DNA from: Meloidogyne chitwoodi | Taxonomy: Eukaryota > Nematoda > Chromadorea > Rhabditida > Meloidogynidae | Length of the DNA: 64,000 nucleotides | Assembly (NCBI GenBank): GCA_015183035.1 | Contig: JACZZP010000015.1 | Span: 1,674,001-1,738,000 of the forward strand | Reading direction: 5' to 3' | Shown here: positions 42,063 to 54,205 of the stretch, in pieces | Position numbering within the stretch: position 1 is the first letter of the stretch | Layout: every line of letters begins with the position of its first letter | The notes under the pieces: model-generated | What the model saw: only the letters and a program-made list of their open reading frames with translations | What the model was told of the DNA's origin: nothing | Database searches by the model: none | Program-made: the position numbers and the translations under genes

Positions 42063-42486
42063 TTTACATAATTTATTTAATTTCTACAAGAAAAATTTTG
42101 TGGAGGGTTTAACAAAAATATTTAACTTTATTTCACATTTTAAACTAAAATCTTCTTTTAAAAAAGGTTGTGAAAATACAATTGGAGCTTATCACACTTC
42201 TGATATTATCTATTTTCTGAATACTCTTTATATGGACAAAAGAACAAATTGGAATGAAAATGATAAAAAAATAGCTGATATAATGTCTTCTTACGTTCTT
42301 AATTTTATTAAAACATTTGACCCAAATGGTCAAAACTTACCAAAATGGGACAAACAAAAATCTGATCAAAATACTGTAATGGAAGTTGGAAATAATTTTA
42401 AACAAATTCCTCTTGTTAATAATGGAGATTTACAAAAGAAATTAAATTTTTTTAAAAAATTTTGGTCAACACAAATTACTATGTAA

Positions 42487-43262
42487 ATAAATTGGAAAAA
42501 TAAATATATTTTTTGTACATAAATATATTTTATCTTTTCTACTATTTTTTAAATTTTTTAAATTATTTTATATTTCTAAAGTAAAAACATATAATTTTAA
42601 TTACCTATACCTTTCTTTCACTTTTTTTACTTATAATTCATGCTTATTTATTTTTTTTAGTTAAATTATTAATTTGGGATATAAACTATTTAAATGAATA
42701 AATTATTTTTTTTTAAATGACACAATCTATTAAAGAAGGAAAAAATTAAACAAAAAATAAAAGAATTAACATATATTTGATTTGTGACCCCCGCCCAACT
42801 TTTTGCTGATATAAGGGATGGGATAACCAGCAAATTAACTTTAGTCTTTAACAAACTTACCAACCGAATCGGCTGGTTCTCCCTTCCCTTTAATTACACT
42901 CACTTTATTATATTTGTTTAATTGTGTTAACTTTATAAAGAGGGAAAAGAGTTTATTAAAAAGAGTACAAAAACGGCGCGTCCCGGGAGTTGGCTCGCCT
43001 ACTCTCGGGACCCAACGCCACCAGCGGAGCTGGATTTTGAGATATATTTTTTAATAATTTTAATTAAATAAATATATTTTTTAATTAATAAATTTCAAAA
43101 AAAAATGTTTTTTAAACTTATCTTTTATTGAATTACTTTTATATTAGTTAAAAATTAGGGATTTAATTTAAAAATTATTTTTTAAATTTTTATTCAATTT
43201 TACTTTAAAAAAAATAATTTTATTTTTAATTTTTTAGAAAAAATAAATAAATTTAAATAAAA
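42487..43262. other. Intergenic region with a GC-rich hairpin
   Basis: A/T-rich apart from 42785-42900 and a GC-rich patch at 42970-43035. There GTCCCGGGAG and CTCTCGGGAC can pair across a 12-base loop. No gene is recognised; both patches may be repeat fragments. Confidence 0.4.
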
Positions 43263-43634
43263 ATGTCTTATTCAATTAATATTTTATTTTTAACTTTTTT
43301 ATTATTTAAATTAAATAATTGTTGTGTAAATGATGGTAATACTGAATGCAACAATGGAAACAATAAATGCTGTGGTGGCACTGGTTTAAATTGCAAAAAT
43401 ACTCTTACTCGTTTTTCATATAAATATAAATGCTCTCAAAATGCTTCTAATAAACAAGGAAAACATTGTGATTATTTTACTGATTTATGCGAATATGGTA
43501 CTTCATGTCAATTAGCAGAAATTAATGGTAAAATGAGAAAATATACTTGTAATAAATGTGAATTAAATGGTACTCCATGTATTCAAGGGATAACACAATG
43601 TTGTTCTGGAAATTGTAATAGAAAATGTTTATGA
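43263..43634 (+). CDS. Small cysteine-rich secreted protein, copy 5
   Basis: A 123-residue single-exon ORF with signal peptide (MSYSINILFLTFLLFKLNN) and sixteen to eighteen cysteines, including NNKCCGGTGLNC, HCDYFTDLCEYGTSC and QCCSGNCNRKC. The signal peptide and the N-terminal NNKCC motif match the genes at 6.2-11.7 kb, but it lies more than 30 kb away from them. Complete and without frame problems. Secreted, probably disulfide-rich; function unknown. Confidence 0.8.
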   Translation: MSYSINILFLTFLLFKLNNCCVNDGNTECNNGNNKCCGGTGLNCKNTLTRFSYKYKCSQNASNKQGKHCDYFTDLCEYGTSCQLAEINGKMRKYTCNKCELNGTPCIQGITQCCSGNCNRKCL

Positions 43635-45099
43635 GAGATTTCTTTTGTTTTCCAATGGTTTTCAATTTAATTTTAATTTTTTTAAACATTCTTTCTTTCC
43701 TTTTTCTTTTAAAATATTTATATTTATTTAAAATTAATTAATTAATTAATATAATAATAATAAATTTTATAAAATGGGAAAATATATTTGTTTGTAATTT
43801 TTATTTAAGAATTGGGTAAATAAAAAAATATTTAAATTGTTACGAAATTTAATTAAAAAATCAAAAAAAATATATTTATTTTTTTTTGATTTTTCAACTA
43901 GTGGAAGCGTGCTCTACTCAGTAGTGTAATACATGGGGTGTAAGAATAGCATAATGTATTGAAAAATTTGGAAAGTTAAAAAAAATGTTGGGTAAAAAAA
44001 TATTTATGGGTATTGAAAAGCCCTAACGGGCTTTGGGACGCGCTTCGCGCGCTGCTAGATTTTTAGAATGCTTTTGCTAAATTTACTGGAGTCCCAATGT
44101 ATGTTAAACTTCAAGCTTTCGGCCCTCGCACCTCTCAAATAGACGATTTTCTATTATCCCCACTAAATCCCGTTCCCACATCTTCAAAATTTTCAGTTCA
44201 AAGTTAAGTCTCTTAAACATTGAATGGCGCCTTCCCAACCACACCATTTATAGCCCAGGATCTAAGCTTTAATTCGATACAAAAATTACATCTGTAAGTA
44301 ATGCATACACCTTGCTATATCCATTTAAAGATTCACGCCAAAACCCATATGACCAAAATTTTCAGTTCAAATTTAAGTCTCTTAAACATTGAATGGCGCC
44401 TTCCCATCCACACCATTTATAGCCAGGAGAGTAGCATAATGTATTGAAAAAGTTGGAACATTAAAAAATTACTGATTAAAAAATTTGTTTGGTTTTGAAA
44501 AGCCCTAACGGGCTTTCGGGAGCGCTTCGCGCGCTGTTAAGTTTTTTATGCCCGTTTTAACCGTACTTAGCCGTTATACAAATGTATAACGCCCAGGGTA
44601 CACTACGTGGAAGTGTACGGTGGTAACGGGCAACCATGTACCCCTGCGGAACATCTCTTAAATGAGGATCATCGCATTTTCTGGCGGAACATCCCTTAAA
44701 GAACATCTCTTAAAGGGGATCATCGCCTATTACCTGGCGGAACATCCCTTAAAGGGGATCATCGCCTATTACCTGGCGGAACATCCCTTAAAGGGGATCA
44801 TCACCTATTACCTGGCGGAACATCCCATAAAGGGGATCATCGCCTATTACCTGGCGGAACATCCCATAAAGGGGATCATCGCCTATTACCTGGCGGAACA
44901 TCCCATAAAGGGGATCATCGCCTATTACCTGGCGGAACATCCCATAAAGGGGATCATCGCCTATTACCTGGCGGAACATCCCATAAAGGGGATCATCGCC
45001 TATTACCTGGCGGAACATCTCTTAAGAGGATCATCGCCTTTTACCCCTATTACCTGGTGGAATATCTCTTAAGAGGTTCATCGCCATAAAATAAAATAC
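43635..45099. other. Helitron-flanking region with duplicated segments
   Basis: No gene. Two copies of a segment with the hairpins AAAGCCCTAACGGGCTTT and GCGCTTCGCGCGC lie at about 43955-44055 and 44425-44545. Between them an 80-bp stretch with CTCTTAAACATTGAATGGCG occurs twice (44178-44255 and 44357-44425). These structured repeats sit downstream of the Helitron gene and may include the element's 3' end, but no CTRR-type terminus could be fixed. Confidence 0.5.
44643..45080. repeat. 39-bp minisatellite
   Basis: About ten tandem copies of a 39-bp unit containing GGAACATCCCTTAAAGGGG and ATCATCGCCTATTACCTGG. The left copies have CCTTAAAG, the middle and right ones CCATAAAG, showing that blocks of units were amplified. 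The unit length is a multiple of three and is open on both strands, so it reads as a 13-residue peptide repeat either way. It lies just behind the stop of the Helitron gene. Confidence 0.9.
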
Positions 45100-48000
45100 T
45101 TAGTCAAACATTACACCTCGAGCAACGACGTTTTGAATCAAAACGTTATCATCAATATCACGAGGTTTATCTGGGGCGAAGATTCGAATAAAACTACTAT
45201 TCGTTGCACGTGAAAGTGCTGTGTATAATTGACCGTGTGCAAACGGTTCATCTGAAAGATCTATTCCAAGTCTTTCACAGGTTTGACCTTGGGCTTTAGT
45301 TATGGTCATGGCAAAGGCTATGCGAACGGGGAATTGAAAACGCTCAAAACTGACACCATCGGGCCTTTTATCCTTATAAGTACTACGAACACGTGAAATA
45401 CCAATAGTCATTCCTTGATTTGAACCACTAATTGTTTCAGCTTCAATCAAATTAGTTTGAAGTTTACGGACAATAAGACGGGTTCCATTACATAAGGACT
45501 TACTTGTATTTAAATTCACAAGAAGGACTATAATCGAACCAACCTTTAGATTTAAATGGTGTGCTGGCATACCAGTTGGAGTTAGATTATTAAGCTGTGC
45601 TATATCAAAGTCAGCAGCATAAGGTGACAAAGGATCTTCACTAAGACATTTATCAATAGAAAAATAGTTCATCGACTGAGTATTCAATGAGTTGAGAACT
45701 ATAGAGTTATTAAGATCTACAGATTTATTTGTAGGAGCGAGCATAAGTCTTTTTAGTAACTCAGAACTCGAAATGTCAAATCCTTTATCAAAAACGAAAG
45801 AGATCAATTCATCTCTTGATTCAACAATCATAGATTTAGGAATGGCTACTTTATCGCCGGAAGTATTTGTCCCGAGCTTATATAACCAATCCTTAAATTT
45901 TACCTCAGAAGGACGAAGACGCATATTCTGAATAAGTCGTGTCTTAGTAAACATATTATAAAGATTTGAACTTTGAAGACAGACAGTGACTTGTACTTCT
46001 GGTGAAGATGAATGAATAACTACCGGAAGAGATTGTTTCCAATCACCAGAAATTATAACAACTTTTCCAGCAAAAGGTAAATTCTTATTTTGGGGGACCA
46101 TTGTACGACAAAGAAGATCAACATTTTCAACCATTGTCTTCTCAAGCATAGTTATTTCATCGATAATGACAACACTGCTTTCAATAATTCGACGACCAAA
46201 ATAACTATCAAAGGGAACAGATGGAATCTGTCCTGATTCATGATTAATTCCAAATCTAAATGCTGAATGTAAAGTCATTCCACCAGCATAAAATTTAGTT
46301 GCTGCAATACCCGTTGAGGCGGTTGCAAGTACTTTTTTTCCTAATCGACGAAGACTATATAAGAGGAAATTTAACAAAAAAGTTTTTCCAGTTCCACCAT
46401 CACCGGAGAGGAAGTATAAACGTTCCTTAGAAGTTGGATCCATGACTGAATTCTTAACTAATTTAAAAAAGTTATCCTGCTCAGGATTTAACTTTGCACT
46501 ATCAAAGGAAGATGTATCAATAGTATCATCGACTTCATCATCATTTAGATGCTGGGGGAAGAAGAACTCATCAATAGCTTTATTAGGATCATTAGTTAAC
46601 GAATTTTGAGGAAGCGGAAGTCCAAAATCTTTCATTTGCTTTCCATTTGCAAGAAGAAATCTTTCAATAATGGCTAATGCTTTATCGATTCTTCGAGGAC
46701 GTTCTGCATCTGAACATCTCCTATCGTACATACTGTCAATAAACATTTCCCATAATCGAACAGAATCTATAACACAAGACTCGGTAGAACCAAAGACGAG
46801 TATATTAGAAAATAATTGCCTCATCTGTGAGGGATTAAACGAATAAGATGCCTCTTTTAAAGTTTTCTCCCATACAATATTATCTTCAAAAAGTCCATGA
46901 AGACGTGCAGCATCAGCAAATGTATCACAAATAATTCCATTGACATTTTTAAGATGATCGGGATCACCAGGGAAGTGTTTCATGAGGACGTAAAGAGCAA
47001 ACTTTTCACACTCTCGTGGTGAAATAGAGTATATTCTACCAAGAACAGAATGACCCTTTTCTATGGATCTTTTCCTGAGTTTCCATGACTTTATTGCAGT
47101 ATCAAAACAATACTTTTCAGGCATATTTTCAAAAAGAATATCTCTTACAGAAGGATCAGAACGCCAAAGCTTCCAATATGAAGTCAAAGGTGTATCTGGA
47201 AGAATACCTTGTGCAACATTTTTTATTTTAGATTTCCTAGTTGCTGGAGCAAAATAGATTTTCTGTTGGCCAGGTAAATGGATTGTAAGAGGAATAACAG
47301 TGTGAGAAAGATAAGCGTACTTATACGACATAATTCTACAAAATGCTTCTGCAGGACTTCTGAAAAGCATGCGAGCATACTGAGCTGGTTCATCGACATT
47401 AACAGTATTATTAGCACACCTAATATATGAAAAACTCGCACCTTTAAAAGGATATTTTAACGCATATTTCAAATTGTCTGATTGTCCATAAGCATATTCT
47501 AAATTATGATGGGATTGAAACATGATAAGTATCAATGGGTTATACGGAACAATACGAGTATTATCATATGTAATAATAGTGGATCCATGCTTAATAGTTA
47601 GTGTCTCACCGCCATCGGCTGGACTTGGACGATAATAATCAGCTGGTTTATTGTCATGAAGAATAGTCTGACGACTGAAAGGTTTTGGAAACCCTTTCAT
47701 ACAACGTCCATTGCTTCCCTTGCAATGATCTGAACAATCATGAACCTGGAACTTAGGAAGAAGTTCGCGGACATTTCTAATAAAATAAGACCAATCAGAT
47801 TTGTCAGAATCATCGGGTTTCTTAGGAATATGAGCCCAAATCAAATTATCAATATTTTCAGAAGTAGCTTCTGTATCAGTGCAGAAGACTCTATGAAGAT
47901 GAGGACCACCAATTCTTTTTTGAAATTCCATACTTTCGGCATATCCGAGTATATTGCCAAATATATTCTTTTTATCGAGAAGATTATGTAATTTTCTTAA

Positions 48001-50422
48001 TTTATCGGCATATATGCGACAAAGAACATCGAATCTATCAACTAATTTTTGATTCTTATGTAGAAAATTACGACGAATTTCAGGCCAGCGAGGATTAGTA
48101 GTAAACGTAAACATAAAGGATGCATATCCTGGTTTACGTGTCCGAGCCATAATAGTCGTAGCATCGTAGAACATATCCTGAAAATAAGCTCTAGTACCAG
48201 GATTATATTTCCTGAACATCACTACACTGCCTAATTGATCAATAGACTGAAGATTTGCATCCTTGGCGAGATGTTGTAGGACATTTTCTGGCAAAGTTGA
48301 ACGCAGATTTAATTCGGGTTTACGTAAAAAATTAGCCACATCAGTATCTATACGAGCTGCATTATCAAGGACATATTTTTGGCTTAAACCTCCTCCTGCA
48401 CTCCAGATATTATGGCAAATATCAGTCTTCCTAATTGCAAGACGATAACGAATATAATCTCTTATTGTGATAAAATTTTTTCGAGAAGAATCATCATCAA
48501 TTTCATCGACAGACTGAACGTTTTCACTTGAAGAATCAGCAGAGTTAGTCAATGCTTTATCGGAAACACGACTAAAAGGAAAATTTTTATGAAAACCATC
48601 GTCTCCAAGTGGGAAAAGAAGAGGATAACAAAGAGTATCAGTCATGGGATGATAAGCAGGAAGTTTAAATAATGATCCATGAAGATCAGTTATATAAATT
48701 CCTTTCATCTGTGGTGGTTCATTGGACTCAGTCCATGCAGAAAACAAAGCTTTTTCTTCAGGAAGATTAACCTGGCGTTTATGTAAGGATTTATCTTTAA
48801 TAGAAGAAGGAGCAGCACGTTCTTCAAGAAGAGTAAAGCGAAAATGTGCAACAGCATCCTGACCATCCTTTTGAAGGATGTGTTCATACTGAGTATGAAA
48901 ATTCTTATAATTTTTAGCAAAAGGGTGAGTATTCCTAAGAAGCATGTCTAAATTCTTTAGAATAGTCGAATCAACACGATCACCACCACATTGTGAATTT
49001 TTCTTGCGTATATCCAATGCTTCATTAGCGTCTAAAATATAAAGTTGAGAAAAAGAGGGAGTCAGATGCCCAGAAAACATTGAACTAAGATGGCGTGAAA
49101 ACTCGCCATTGAGCATAAAACATACGCTACCATCAAGAGAAGAATCCTGGTGTCCGACGGTAACTGATGCAAAAGCAAGGAGAGAATTATAAGTATTATG
49201 TTTAATAAGAAATTCTTTTGATTCTTTTGTATCTCCCTTCAATAAAGACTGCAAAAACTTAGGATGTTCATTATATGGAGGAAGACTGACAGCTCCACAC
49301 TTACAACAATAAGAAGACGAGACAACTTTAAACTTATTTTTATGATTAATATTTATTTCAGACTCTAGCAATAAAGCAGAGCAATAATGGCAAATAGATG
49401 AACCAAAATCACCGGAGTCATAATACTCTGCCGTATGTTTTGAACGAATATCTGCACAAGAAAAACCTTTATGACGACATTTGCAATAAGGTTCTATATG
49501 ATTTTTCTTATCACTTTTATGAATGCTTAGCAATATTTGGTCTTGTATAACAGAAGACAATCGATTTTTAATACGATCAGAACGTCGAACAGACATATTT
49601 GGCGGGTCAGGCGCTAAAAACGCAAATGGTTCATCATTAATAACAACTCCCTCGCCAGGGACTACATGTTCAACACCAATAGAATCAGTATTTAAAGGTC
49701 TTCCACCAGATTGACGAACCTTTTTCTTTGGTCGTCCAACTTTTCTAGAACTACAAACTGATGAGGCACGAGAAGACATATCAGAATCACTATCAAGACA
49801 AATAATATTAGATTCATCGAACCGAGGTATTTTTTCAATGATATCGGAAGAAATATCATTATTACGAATCAAAGTTCTAGACGAGGAAAATGCTGATGAT
49901 GATGAAGGACCAACTCCGAGGGAAGAAACTTCAATTCCTAATTGAGAAATACCGAAAGGAGGACGAGCTGATGATGAAGGAGGACAAGCTATTACAAATC
50001 CGGAAGAACTAAATGGAGGAACTGAAGACAAACCCTCTTGACAAAACTCCTATAATAAAAAATATAAATAAATTAAAAATTTTCCCAAATTTAAAAAAAT
50101 TTATACTACGGCCGTGATTAACTACTAACTATTAAAAGGAATGTCATGGTAATAACCGAAACCCGGAATTTTTTCACTTGATATTTACCCGAAGAATTTC
50201 GAATAACCAAACCTAACCCAATATTTCTCAATCCGTGACATTCCTTTCTTATTTTAATTTAAAATTAAATAAAATAAATGAAAATACCTCAACATTGTCA
50301 TTGCTTACATCCACCGCATTCTGAACAGATTGTTCACAGCCATAAAGACGGCCTTTTGGTATAGTGTTGCTTTGACGTTGTTGTTTCCTTTTTTCTCTTA
50401 ATTGATGTTGTTTTGAAGGCAT
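45100..50422 (-). CDS. Helitron Rep/Pif1-type helicase
   Basis: Two exons: 50288-50422 (start MPSKQHQLREKRKQ) and 45100-50049, about 1690 residues. The N-terminal third is Ser-rich with a zinc-binding region (CSALL, YCCKCGA). The Helitron-like N domain includes RKPGYASFMFTFTTNPRWPE. The rolling-circle nuclease has a HUH motif in GGPHLHRVF and the paired tyrosines in YALKY. The helicase half has Walker A GDGGTGKT, Walker B VVIIDEITML and C-terminal SF1 motifs (FAMTITKAQGQTCERLGID, LYTALSRATN). It would nick and peel one strand of the element for rolling-circle transposition. The second exon is open over 4.9 kb without a stop, so the element was active recently. Confidence 0.93.
50132..50248. 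repeat. Inverted repeat in the Helitron intron and upstream
   Basis: AAAGGAATGTCA at about 50132 and TGACATTCCTTT ending near 50248 are complementary and enclose about 90 bp. Probably a small MITE within intron 1 of the Helitron gene. Confidence 0.5.
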
Positions 50423-51960
50423 TCTAATAAAATAAAGAATTTTATTTTTATATAATCTTTAATAAAAAATTTTTAAATTTTAAAAATAATAAAAAAAAAA
50501 TTAATAAAATTTTTAAATAAAAAAATAATTTAAAAATCAGAATTATTTTAAAAAAACAAAAATCAGAATTAATAAAAACACAAAAATCAGAAATATTTAA
50601 AAAAACACAAAAATCAGAATTGGGTCGCTTTAGTATATCGGGTCCGAGCTTGAAACATGTACTATATATCAATCGATTCTCTTCGTCGAGCTGAGCACGA
50701 AAATATAAGAATTTCTTGCCGGAGACGAATACTCGCTGAGATACAGGTCCATGAAACTTGAAAAACCATAGGGGGACCAAGCTCTTTTCAGGGTGAAAAA
50801 ATCGCATATATGAAAGCTCATTCAAAAGAGCTCTTCGAGACCTATCGAATATACCAAAATTGTCGTGATTGGATGATTTTGAACAAAGTTATGAAAGATC
50901 GAAGTTTGCTGGAAACACGCCAAACTTGGACCTATTGGGAGTGTTTTATGACTTCTTCATTTGGGAGCCCATCTCTCGTTGGCTTTTTGGTACATGCGTT
51001 ATTCTACGGCGCAAATTACAACAAAATAATTAATTCAGTGAAAATAATTTAAGTGCAGGGTAATTAATCACTTTGAAGAGCTTACTCCCCCTATGGTTTT
51101 TCAAGTTTCAGGGATCTGTATCTCAATGAGTATTCGTCTCCGGTAAGAAATTCTTATATATTCGTGCTCAGCTCGACGAGGGGAATCGATTGATATATAG
51201 TACATGTTTCTAGCTCGGACCCGATATAAAAGAACAACCATCAGAATTATTTAAAAAAACAAAAATCAGAATTATTTAAAAAGCACAGAAATCAGAATTA
51301 TTTTAAACACAAAAATCAGAATTTAAAAAAATCAGAATTATTAAAAAATCCAAAAATCAGAATTTAAAAAAATCAGAATTATTAAAAAATACAAAAATCA
51401 AAATTATTTTAAAAACACAAAAATAAGAATTATTAAAAAATATCCAAAAATCAGAATTTAAAAAAATCAGAATTATTAAAAACACAAAAATCAGAATTAT
51501 TAAAAAATACAAGTCAGAATTTTTAAAAAATCAGAATTATTAAAAAATACAAGTCAGAATTTTAAAAAAATCAGAATCATAAAAAACACAAAAATCAGAA
51601 TTACTAAAAAATACAAGTCAGAATTTAAAAAAAAATCAGAATCATAAAAAAATACAAAAATCAGAATTATTAAAAAATACAAAAATCAAAATTATTTTAA
51701 AAACACAAAAATAAGATTATTTTAAAAACAAAAATCAGAATTTAAAAAAAATCAGAATCATAAAAAAATACAAAAATCAGAATTAAAAAAATCAGATTTA
51801 TTAAAAACACAAAAATCAGAATTTTTTAAATAAAAAATCAGAATTTTTTAAAACAAAAATCAGAATTTTATAAAAACAAAATTAAAATTATTTAAAAAAC
51901 TCACATTTTTAATCAAGCAAATTTTTAAAAATCAGAATTTAAAAGCAAATTAATATTTAA
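50423..51960. repeat. AT-rich minisatellite built on AAATCAGAATT
   Basis: Dozens of imperfect copies of a 15-35-bp unit with the core AAATCAGAATT separated by A-rich runs. It is interrupted by the inverted-repeat element at 50634-51227. The same core in reverse complement (AATTCTGATTT) is reiterated in an intron of the zinc-finger gene at 62075-62275. Confidence 0.85.
50634..51227. mobile_element. Long-inverted-repeat element in the minisatellite
   Basis: The left arm starts TATATCGGGTCCGAGCT and the right arm ends AGCTCGGACCCGATATA; complementarity extends about 170 bp on each side with few mismatches, through CCCCTATGGTTTTTCAAG. The core has CTCATTCAAAAGAGCTC and GTCGTGATTGGATGATTT, related to the core of the element at 19514-20113. 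No transposase ORF. Confidence 0.85.
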
Positions 51961-53863
51961 AAAGCTAAAAAATATAAATTTAATTTAAATTATATTAATA
52001 AATTAAAATAAATTATTTAATAACTAAACATTTAATAAAAATAATGATTATTGGTTTTTTAATTTTTTGTGATAGGCGAAAAAAATATATGATAAAAAAC
52101 AGAAAAAATAATAAATAGGCATAAAATTGCCTTATAACATTTTAAATTAATGAAAAAAGTTTTTTCTCCTGTGATAACAGGGAAAATTTAATCCTTTTTC
52201 TCCTTTTAATTAACATAAATATATTATTTTTGAATAAATTTTCAAAAATAATGCCTCAGTTACTTCACTCATAATAAAAAGTGACAGGTCACTCTCAATC
52301 TTTTGATTTACCTTCAAGGTTTATCATTTTTATCCATTTTTTTAAATTTAATGGATATTGAATATTTGTAACACCTTATCTACAATTCAACTTGGGATAT
52401 TTAGCTCAATGTTTTATTTATTTGTACAATTGTACTTTTTTAATTTGTACTTTTATACATTTGTAATTTGTACAATTGTACTTTTTTAATTTGTACTTTT
52501 ATACATTTGTAATTTGTACAATTGAACTTTTTTAATTTGTACTTTTATACATTTGTAATTTGTAAAATTGTACTTTTGTAATTTGTACTTATATACATTT
52601 GAATAATTGTACTTTTGTAATTTGTATTTTTATACATTTGTAATTTGTACAATTGTACTTTTGTACATTTTTAAACCTTGCTTCAAAACCTTGCTTCAGA
52701 TTTTCACTTGCTTCAGAAACTTTGCTTCACATTTTTTCTCTTCTTTTATGACAGGTCACTCTCAACTGATTGATATATCTTCAAGGCTTTTCAAATTTTC
52801 AATGTTTAAAAAATTTCGGGATTTTGAATTTTGTGCGAGGCATAACTACCCTTCAAATTCGGATTTTGACTTCGAATTTTTTCCTACGTATATCTACTTG
52901 TTCCAACACAGTTTCCTACCGTTGGAACTTTTTCGCTATCTCTTCTCATTCCCGAGATAGCCATGTGACCGGCACGATTTAGGTACCAAGGAACCACGGT
53001 ACCATGGATTTCATAATTTTTCCTGATAGCCCATTCAAAGTACCCCCCAAGATGTCAAACTCCCAAATCTCTAACTTTATCCCTTAAAGACTTCCAAGTT
53101 TTTGAAAATTTGTTTTTATCTTTTATAAATATATAGTAATAAATTTTAAAAAATATTTATAAGTCTAATAATTTTTATATAAATATTATAAAATATTTTT
53201 AAAGAGAGTCAAGATCGGGTGATCCCCTCTACATATTGAAGACATTTTTTTAAATATTTTTTAATATTTTTAATATTAATTAAAATAAATTATCTATTTT
53301 TGGTAAAAATTGAGAAAGAGAACCTTTATCAATTTAATTATAATAAAATAATATTATTTATTTATTTCCAATATTCCAGCTAAAATTTGAATAATCATTT
53401 AATTTTTTTGTTTATTTTTGCATAAATTCCTAAACAAAATATTACTTTATTTACAACACATCCAGAGAAGAACAAAACAAATTATTTATAATAATTTTAT
53501 TTTTTAAACATTGTTCTATAACAAAAGTTGTTCTTTTCAGTACTTACACTAGGGAGTAGAGTCGGCCGAATTCGAATATTTGGGTATACCTAATGTATCG
53601 CAGAGCTTATAACTCCTTTTATAATTTTTATAAAATAAAGATCTTACAATTAGTGTCATTCAACAATTTAGATTTTTCGTTTATTTTCTTCAACAGGAGA
53701 TTATTACTAAAGCTAAAGTATTTAGAGAAACGTAAAAGAAAAAGAGAGAGTGTAAGACTGCTAGAGTTTATAGCATCACAGTAAAAAATTACATGTTTTT
53801 TATTTCTCGCCTGAAATTTATTTGTTTTCTATGCTTATGTTTTCAACTTTTGTCAACCTGTTT
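51961..53863. other. Non-coding region with tandem words
   Basis: At 52420-52670 a tandem repeat of TTTGTACTTTTATACATTTG-type units (about 45 bp) is seen. The words ACAGGTCACTCTCAA occur twice (52282 and 52753). At 53592-53665 lies a partial arm of the MITE at 4652-4848. The open frames in 52600-52980 are by-products of these repeats and show no family features. Confidence 0.5.
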
Positions 53864-53966
53864 GGTTTAATTACCCAAGTTTAAGGTAATAAATGTTATT
53901 GCCCTTAAAAAGTGGCGACTTGGTAAATTTTGGAAATGCATGGCTTTCGAGCTAGGCTTAAGTTTT
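53864..53966 (+). ncRNA. Spliced-leader RNA, SL1 type
   Basis: Positions 53864-53885 match the 22-nt nematode SL1 leader except for A instead of G at leader position 20, and are followed directly by a GT donor. TTTAAGGTAATA and TATTGCCCTTAAA can pair (one bulge), enclosing the 5' splice site as in known SL RNAs. An Sm-binding site AAATTTTGGAAA lies at 53925-53936, and a hairpin GCATGGCT-TTCG-AGCTAGGC follows at 53937-53956. A T run comes just after. This order (leader, paired donor, Sm site, 3' stem-loop) is that of trans-splicing SL snRNAs, which supply the capped leader to nematode mRNAs. A single copy is present here; SL1 genes often lie in 5S rDNA arrays, but none is visible. Confidence 0.88.
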
Positions 53967-54205
53967 TTTGTTAGGAATTGTGGTATGAGTAGATGCTTGT
54001 CATAAAATCAAGTATTTTCTAAGTCAGCAAAAGTTGCTTAAAATTGAGATGAATTTTTAATTTTTTATTAAAAATTTAAATTTTAGTTAAAAGATGGATT
54101 TTTTCAATCTTGTCTATTTTTTTAGTCTTTTCATAAATATTTTATTGACAAAAAATATCAACTAAAATTCAATAAAAATATTTATTTCTCTCTTTTTAAA
54201 AATAT

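Larger units (their letters stand above)
39199..42486 (+). pseudogene. Type-B carboxylesterase, secreted, with two frame breaks
   Basis: Eight exons: 39199-39373, 39414-39584, 40170-40501, 40554-40816, 41139-41262, 41303-41438, 41482-41604, 42167-42486, about 548 residues. Exon 1 gives a signal peptide. Family motifs: GIPYAAPPTNELRW, SEDCLFLNIFT, the oxyanion-hole segment VWIHGGAF, the nucleophile in GGQSAG (split by intron 3), a candidate acid in FDEMGA and the catalytic His in GAYHTSD. Carboxylesterases hydrolyse ester bonds of lipids or xenobiotics; this one would be secreted. Two single-base problems exist: exon 3 is out of frame between the acceptor and the A-run at 40195-40200 (an alternative acceptor at 40216 would skip it), and exon 6 needs a one-base shift near 41341-41350. 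It is therefore either a young pseudogene or mis-assembled. Introns 2 and 7 carry transposons. Confidence 0.8.

Noticed and set aside
44662..45072. 136-codon ORF with a 13-residue repeat on the plus strand (and a similar one on the minus strand)
   Set aside because: Both follow automatically from a 39-bp tandem repeat without stops; no signal peptide or other coding sign.
44643..45080. CRISPR-like appearance of regular repeats
   Set aside because: Units abut directly with no unique spacers, and the context is eukaryotic.
52607..52982. ORFs of 70-117 codons
   Set aside because: Begin in a TTTGTAC tandem repeat and have no recognisable domain.
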